NCBI GenBank assembly: GCA_018524725.1
Contig: JAEUWP010000103.1
Coordinates: 186,001 to 250,000 of the forward strand
From: Podaxis mareebaensis
Taxonomy: Eukaryota > Basidiomycota > Agaricomycetes > Agaricales > Agaricaceae
Direction of reading: 5' to 3'
Length of the DNA stretch: 64,000 bases
Shown: one piece after another, positions 59,545-64,000 of the stretch
Position numbering within the stretch: position 1 is the first letter of the stretch
Layout of the letters: the number at the start of each line of letters is the position of its first letter
Position numbers and translations under genes: made by a program
The notes under the pieces: model-generated
Told to the model about the DNA's origin: nothing
The model's input: only the letters and a program-made list of their open reading frames with translations
Databases searched by the model: none

Positions 59545-60984
59545 ATGAGCCGTACATCTACTGTATACCTCGGTGACATCCGCAAGCGACAAAGTGTTTT
59601 GGCACTATGGGAGAGACAGCGTAACCGCAAAGAGGTTCACTGGTTGATGGAATGTTTCGCAGAAGCAGTCAGTCACCAATCATCTTCAACACATTTGTCC
59701 GCTCGTTGACAGGCTTGCTTCAGCTCGGAGTCTTCCTTTACGTGTTTCCTGGTGAGATTGATCACTCCCTACTATCCAGTGCTCCAGAAATCTCATTCAT
59801 TTGTCCAGGTGTTGGCGCAACACTTGGGTTCGTCCTTGGAGGCATCACCAAGCAAGAGGGACTTTCGTGTAAGCAATCCTGTTTACTTCGTACCATTCGA
59901 GTTTCATAACCTGTCAAATTGTCCAGCAATATTCCAGATCGGATTCGGATATGCTCTTGGTATCTTGTTCGCTCTTGGAATTGCCGCAGGCACATCTGGT
60001 GGCCATTTCAATCCGGCGGTTACAATCGCTTTCGTCCTCTTCCGTGGCTTCCCTCCTCTAAAGGCAATAAGGTGAATAATTGACCCAGTGGTCCCTCGTT
60101 CGCAATTCGGCTGACACAGGGATAGGTATATCGTCGCTCAGATTTTCGGTGGATATGTTGCCTGCATGCTCGTCTACTACCAGTGGAGACCACTTGTCGA
60201 CGAGATGATCCTTGGCGTGACCGCTGCTGGCCAGGAAGCAATACTTTTCACGCCTCATGGTCCCCCAGGAGCGTTCGCCCTTTATCAGCTTCCCGAAATG
60301 ACACTTGGGCCCACCTTCCTCAACGAGTTCGTTTGCGTGAGTTCCATCTCCCCCACTCCGTTCCGCGCGCAACAACTGACCTTCGTGACAAGTCTTTCTT
60401 TGTCGCCCTTGTAATCTGGGCGGCCTCTGATCCCACTAATATGGTTATCACACCTATCATGGCTGCTCCTTCGGTCGCTCTCGCATAGTGAGTGGTGGCT
60501 GTTTCATATTTAACTACCCCCTTGACAACGACCCCCAAAGTGCTGCTGCCATTTGGGGCTTTGCCACACCTGGAATTGCACTGAATACTGCCCGCGATGT
60601 TGGCGGACGCCTCTGGGTTCTGACAGTATGGGGCACGAAAGGTACGTCCTTGGTTCAATCAGCGAGCTATTTTGAATTAACATTCCTGTGATCGCAGCTG
60701 CCGGGGGACGTTACGCTGCCATTGCCGCTCTCACTAATATCCCCGCTACGATCTTCGCCGTCTTGCTTTACGAAGTCTTCCTCGCAGATTCGGACAGGCC
60801 TCTCACTCCCCAGGCTTTGGAACATGTCCGGCTTGCCCACGGCAACAGGCGCCTTACCCACACCGAAGAAGGGCCTACTGTTGATGCGAGCCACATTGAA
60901 AAGGGTCAAGGCTCGAGCGGAGACTCTGGCAAGGCTAGCGTTGAAGCTTACGAGGTTGCACCTGAGGTTCGCCTCCGAGAGTAA
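59545..60984 (+). CDS. Aquaglyceroporin-type MIP channel, paralogue 1
   Basis: Six-helix water/solute channel. N-terminus MSRTSTVYLGDIRKRQSVLA. Helices follow across introns: LGVFLYVFPGVGATLGFVLG, IFQIGFGYALGILFALGIAA, the first pore loop SGGHFNPAVTIAFVLF (intact NPA), IVAQIFGGYVACMLVYYQ, the extracellular loop, FFVALVIWAASDPTNMVITP, the second pore loop GIALNTARDVGGRLW (NTA instead of NPA, selectivity-filter Arg kept), and AALTNIPATIFAVLLYEVFL. The C-terminal tail is hydrophilic (GPTVDASHIEKGQGSSGDSG). One intron needs an AAG acceptor at 60538-60540. A diverged copy follows 1.3 kb downstream. Confidence 0.92.
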
Positions 60985-62302
60985 TGGGTCAACGCCGTTA
61001 GGTTGGATAATGATAGTAACGAAATCGTTGGAATGATCACAAGCCCAGTATTGCAATGGATTAGCGGTACTTTCAAATCAAGAACATTTTAAACTCCTGT
61101 ATCTGTCCGAGCTCTGAGCAGGATTACAATATCGGGGGTGTACATGTTCCTATCGTCCGCGCAGATGCGGGGTCCATGACGATGGGAATATCGTTCCATT
61201 TTTACTTTGCTCGCCGCCCAATCCTCGACGAAAGAAGTCCATTAGTGCCGGACTTCAGATCAGGTACGGTGATGTGTGTCCACAACCTCCATATGACACT
61301 TTTGCACCCGCGCGTGCGGGGTTCCTGTCCATAACCCGTCACAGGGGTTTGGCGCCTGACGTTAAGCTATTCATATCTCGCCCGTGTTAGGTGTCGCTTG
61401 TGGTAGGAGGTGGCAGGCGCATGCAGCACGCAGAAGATTCCCTGGAGTTCGACAACGGAACATGATGTTGTGACGTCTTGAAATTCGCGGTATAAGTCAT
61501 GTTGTAGGTTCCTGGCAATTGGTCGTTGAATACCGGGGTTGCTTACCCAGGACCGAGCGTTCTAGCATAGTTGCTTCGAGGGCTTTGAGGAATACAGTGG
61601 AAAGCCCTCGTGGCGTATACTACATAAATTATAGTACTGGCAACGAACCGGCGGCAGGTATGATGCCAAGGTCTTCAACATTCAGCAGACCTGCTGCCAA
61701 GACGCATAGCGCATAGGGTAAACCAAATAAATGCAAAATCATCGACTTCGTTTGCGTTAATTTATGTTTTGTGGTCTATGTTTTCGAACGGTCTCCAGTA
61801 TACCATCATGGCACCGAGAATTCCAACATAAGATTTTTGCACACCTGAAAATTTTTGCCCTTGGCCACAGGTCCGTCGCTATCCGTCACTGGGACCCTGT
61901 TAAGCGCGGAATCCATCTGACCTCCCGTTGCGTAATGACACTCTCAGTGACAGATACTGCTCACGCGCATCGATCGCATTGTCACGAAAGAAATCGACCA
62001 TGGCAACTGGGAGGATGCTTAATAAACAGTGAGCCCAATCACAGATTTCATGCAACGCATTGAGTTCGAATCATCCTCAAGAATTGTTGTTCCGCGTCAA
62101 GCGCTCACGTGCGCCTCTCGGTTCGGACCTGGAAGTCCTAACACTTATTTTGAGATTGCTCAGGGGCACTTCTGGGCTTCTGGGTACCCTGCATATAGTT
62201 ACGTCGAAGCCTGTCGAAGCGCATCACCTGGTACAAAGGCGAAGAAGGATTCAGGAATGCTACGGATCTTGACTTTCCGCAGAGCATTGCTTAGCTGGCG
62301 AA
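60985..62302. other. Intergenic region between the aquaporin paralogues
   Basis: About 1.3 kb. Frames such as 61519-61716 and 62029-62325 do not resemble MIP channels or other families. No remnant of a third copy was seen. Confidence 0.4.
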
Positions 62303-63706
62303 ATGGCCCTCACGAACCCCACTGACATGGTGTATTTGCGGGATATCCAAAAACGACCTCGTATTCTTGATGCCCTGGAACGACAACGGAATAGGAGGCA
62401 GTTGTCCTGGTTGATGGATTTCTTCGCGGAGATGGTAAGCGCCAAATGAATGTACGGTATCCGGAGAAGCGGCTAAGCGAGTGTTTAAGCTTGGGTGTTT
62501 CATGTATGTATACCTAGGTGAGGCGAACGATCTGCATATGTATGGTTGTCGAATTCTTTCTGACGTTGGAAACCCCAAGGAACTGGTTCCGTGGCGAATA
62601 AATTGAACGCTATCATCACTCGCGAACCTGTATTAGCATGTGAGCGTGCAGAGGGTATGCTTCAAATTTTGTAGATAGGCTGATTGTGTACTTCTCCTAG
62701 CTGGTACCCAAGTGGGGTTGGCTGTTGCGTTTGGAATTATTTTCGCTGTCGGAGTATGTGGGGGAACATCTGCGGGCCACTTTAATCCAAGTTTCACGAT
62801 AGCGCATTGTGTCTTCAGGGGATTCCCCAAATTGACGGCGTTGAGGTGAGTATCTGATCAAAGATGCCCTGCTCATGCTCATGTTCATCAACAGGTACCT
62901 CGTTGCACAGATCCTTGGTGCATACGTCGCTTGTATGTTTGTCTATCATCAGTATAAGTTCGTTATTGTACAAATGGAGGAAACGTTACGGGAAACGGGA
63001 ACGCTTGATCAAATGCTCTTCACTTCTGGAGGCCCCGCGGGGATATTTGCCTTTTATCTCCCACAAGGTCAGACATTGGGTGCCGCATTTCTGAACGAAT
63101 GGGTTTCGGTGAGTATTTATCACGGACGTATACACGGATACTTACGAAATTTGGGGTAGAGTGTGTTCGTTGGAATTGTGTATTGGGCTTCCATTGACCC
63201 CTCGAACAGCATTATTACCCCAGTGGTGTCTCCATTTATATCAGCATTTGCATAGTGGGTCGCCTCGAGAGTCTGACAATGACTGCCGCAGCTGACAGAT
63301 CTACAGTGGCGTCGCAATCTGGGGCTTTGGGGCAGCGGGTGTTGCGTTGAATTCTGCGAGGGACATCGGCGGCCGTTTGTGGGTTCTAACAGTGTGGAGG
63401 TTGCCTGGTATGCGCATGGAGTTGTTAGAGTCTATTTTCTTATCTGACAGACGTTGATGAGTAGCATCAGGCGGACGTTTTGCCGCTATTTCGGCGCTGA
63501 CGAACATACCTGCAATGCTTTTTGCGGTAGTACTTTACGAGTTGTTGCTTGGCGACTCCGGAAGGGTAGTCACGAAGGAAGCGTTGGACCAAATACGACT
63601 CAGGTCTAATCGCCTCTCGGACGGTGCTAGTCTAGCAGCATATAATGGGGAGGAGAGTAGAAGGGCCGACAGCGATAATAAGGAAGCCGAGATATGGCAT
63701 GGATGA
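62303..63706 (+). CDS. Aquaglyceroporin-type MIP channel, paralogue 2 (both NPA boxes altered)
   Basis: Tandem paralogue with the same exon order. Start MALTNPTDMVYLRDIQKRPR, then ALERQRNRRQLSWLMDFFAE (compare RKEVHWLMECFAE in copy 1). Spliced helices LGCFMYVYLGTGSVANKLNA and IITREPVLAS rely on an AAG acceptor at 62577-62579. Then VGLAVAFGIIFAVGVCG, the first pore loop SAGHFNPSFTIAHCVF (NPS), YLVAQILGAYVACMFVYHQY, SVFVGIVYWASIDPSNSI, the second pore loop GVALNSARDIGGRLW (NSA), and ALTNIPAMLFAVVLYELLLG. The frame is open throughout, so it appears functional. The unusual boxes suggest altered permeation. Confidence 0.88.
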
Positions 63707-64000
63707 AGAGGGAAGGCCATCTGCCGGTTGAGTTCTGTGCTCTGATCGATGTTGTTTGTAGGCAATCAATCAGTCATTAACATTAATGTTGGTTGCTCCG
63801 CTCGAATAGGAGAAGGTGGAGAGAGTGACCGCCCGGAGAATTCCGTCGATCAATGCATTGTCGCTCAGCGCTCAGCGCTCAGATTCGCACCCACATGAGG
63901 TATCCACATCAGTCCACCAATCGACCACAACGACGACGCACCATGCCCTTTCTCGCTTTGGTCTCGCTTGCGCATACACAACACTATCGAACAAAATCCA
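63707..64000. other. Right-end intergenic region, possibly with the start of another gene
   Basis: Contains three perfect tandem copies of cgctcag (63862-63882). ATG 63943 opens a frame (MPFLALVSLAHTQHYRTKS) that runs off the window. It is preceded by a CA-rich leader like a fungal 5' UTR, but nothing more can be said. Confidence 0.3.
63862..63882. repeat. Tandem heptamer repeat, 3 x cgctcag
   Basis: Three perfect 7-bp copies in non-coding DNA. Confidence 0.85.

Overview
The window looks like part of an Agaricomycete (mushroom-forming basidiomycete) genome. Genes are dense and split by many short introns (about 40 to 75 nt, mostly gtNNgt...yag). The family content also fits: a CBM1-bearing GH5 cellulase, GH5 exo-glucanase, proline iminopeptidase, TKL kinases with an HGD catalytic loop, P-loop GTPases with the motif GPTGSGK, and fungal F-box and aquaglyceroporin families. 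I see no rRNA, no convincing tRNA, no CRISPR array and no recognisable transposase or reverse transcriptase. All calls are from reading translations and splice junctions by eye; no database was searched.

Layout. 1-0.8 kb: 5' part of a secreted endoglucanase (minus). 1.5-5.3 kb: SARAF-like protein and an OPT transporter (both minus). 5.7-8.4 kb: methionyl-tRNA synthetase with a WHEP-like C-terminus. 9.0-10.1 kb: stand-alone P-loop GTPase. 11.2-18.1 kb: tandem pair of secreted alkaline phosphatases, the first lacking two expected metal ligands. 18.4-21.5 kb: SUN-domain protein. 22.1-23.3 kb: Gln-rich coiled-coil protein. 23.6-25.5 kb: proline iminopeptidase (minus). 26.4-27.6 kb: Sec14/CRAL-TRIO protein. 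28.8-31.4 kb (minus): a paralogue of the GTPase apparently spliced in frame onto a TKL kinase. 33.0-34.0 kb (minus): coiled-coil protein with basic clusters. 34.1-35.9 kb: GH5 exo-1,3-glucanase. 36.7-40.3 kb (minus): Ser/Thr kinase with a long disordered tail. 42.3-44.6 kb: F-box protein.

44.6-52.5 kb is gene-poor. It holds four copies, spaced about 2 kb apart and in varying decay, of a short proline-rich module (core like PPxLxNRFxIPLP). Two copies can still be read as small spliced genes. 52.5-57.2 kb is compact housekeeping: RNase H2 subunit A, SART1/Snu66 (minus) and the complex I 9.5 kDa subunit. 59.5-63.7 kb holds two tandem aquaglyceroporin paralogues with altered NPA boxes.

The genes do not form one pathway. 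Housekeeping genes (tRNA charging, splicing, RNase H2, complex I, SUN/LINC) are interleaved with secreted or membrane nutrition genes (cellulase, glucanase, phosphatases, OPT, aquaporins) and with families typical of basidiomycete expansion (GTPase, TKL kinase, F-box). The most interesting items are the GTPase-kinase fusion with its matching stand-alone paralogue, the alkaline phosphatase copy that lost metal ligands and introns in the same stretch, and the decayed tandem array of proline-rich modules.
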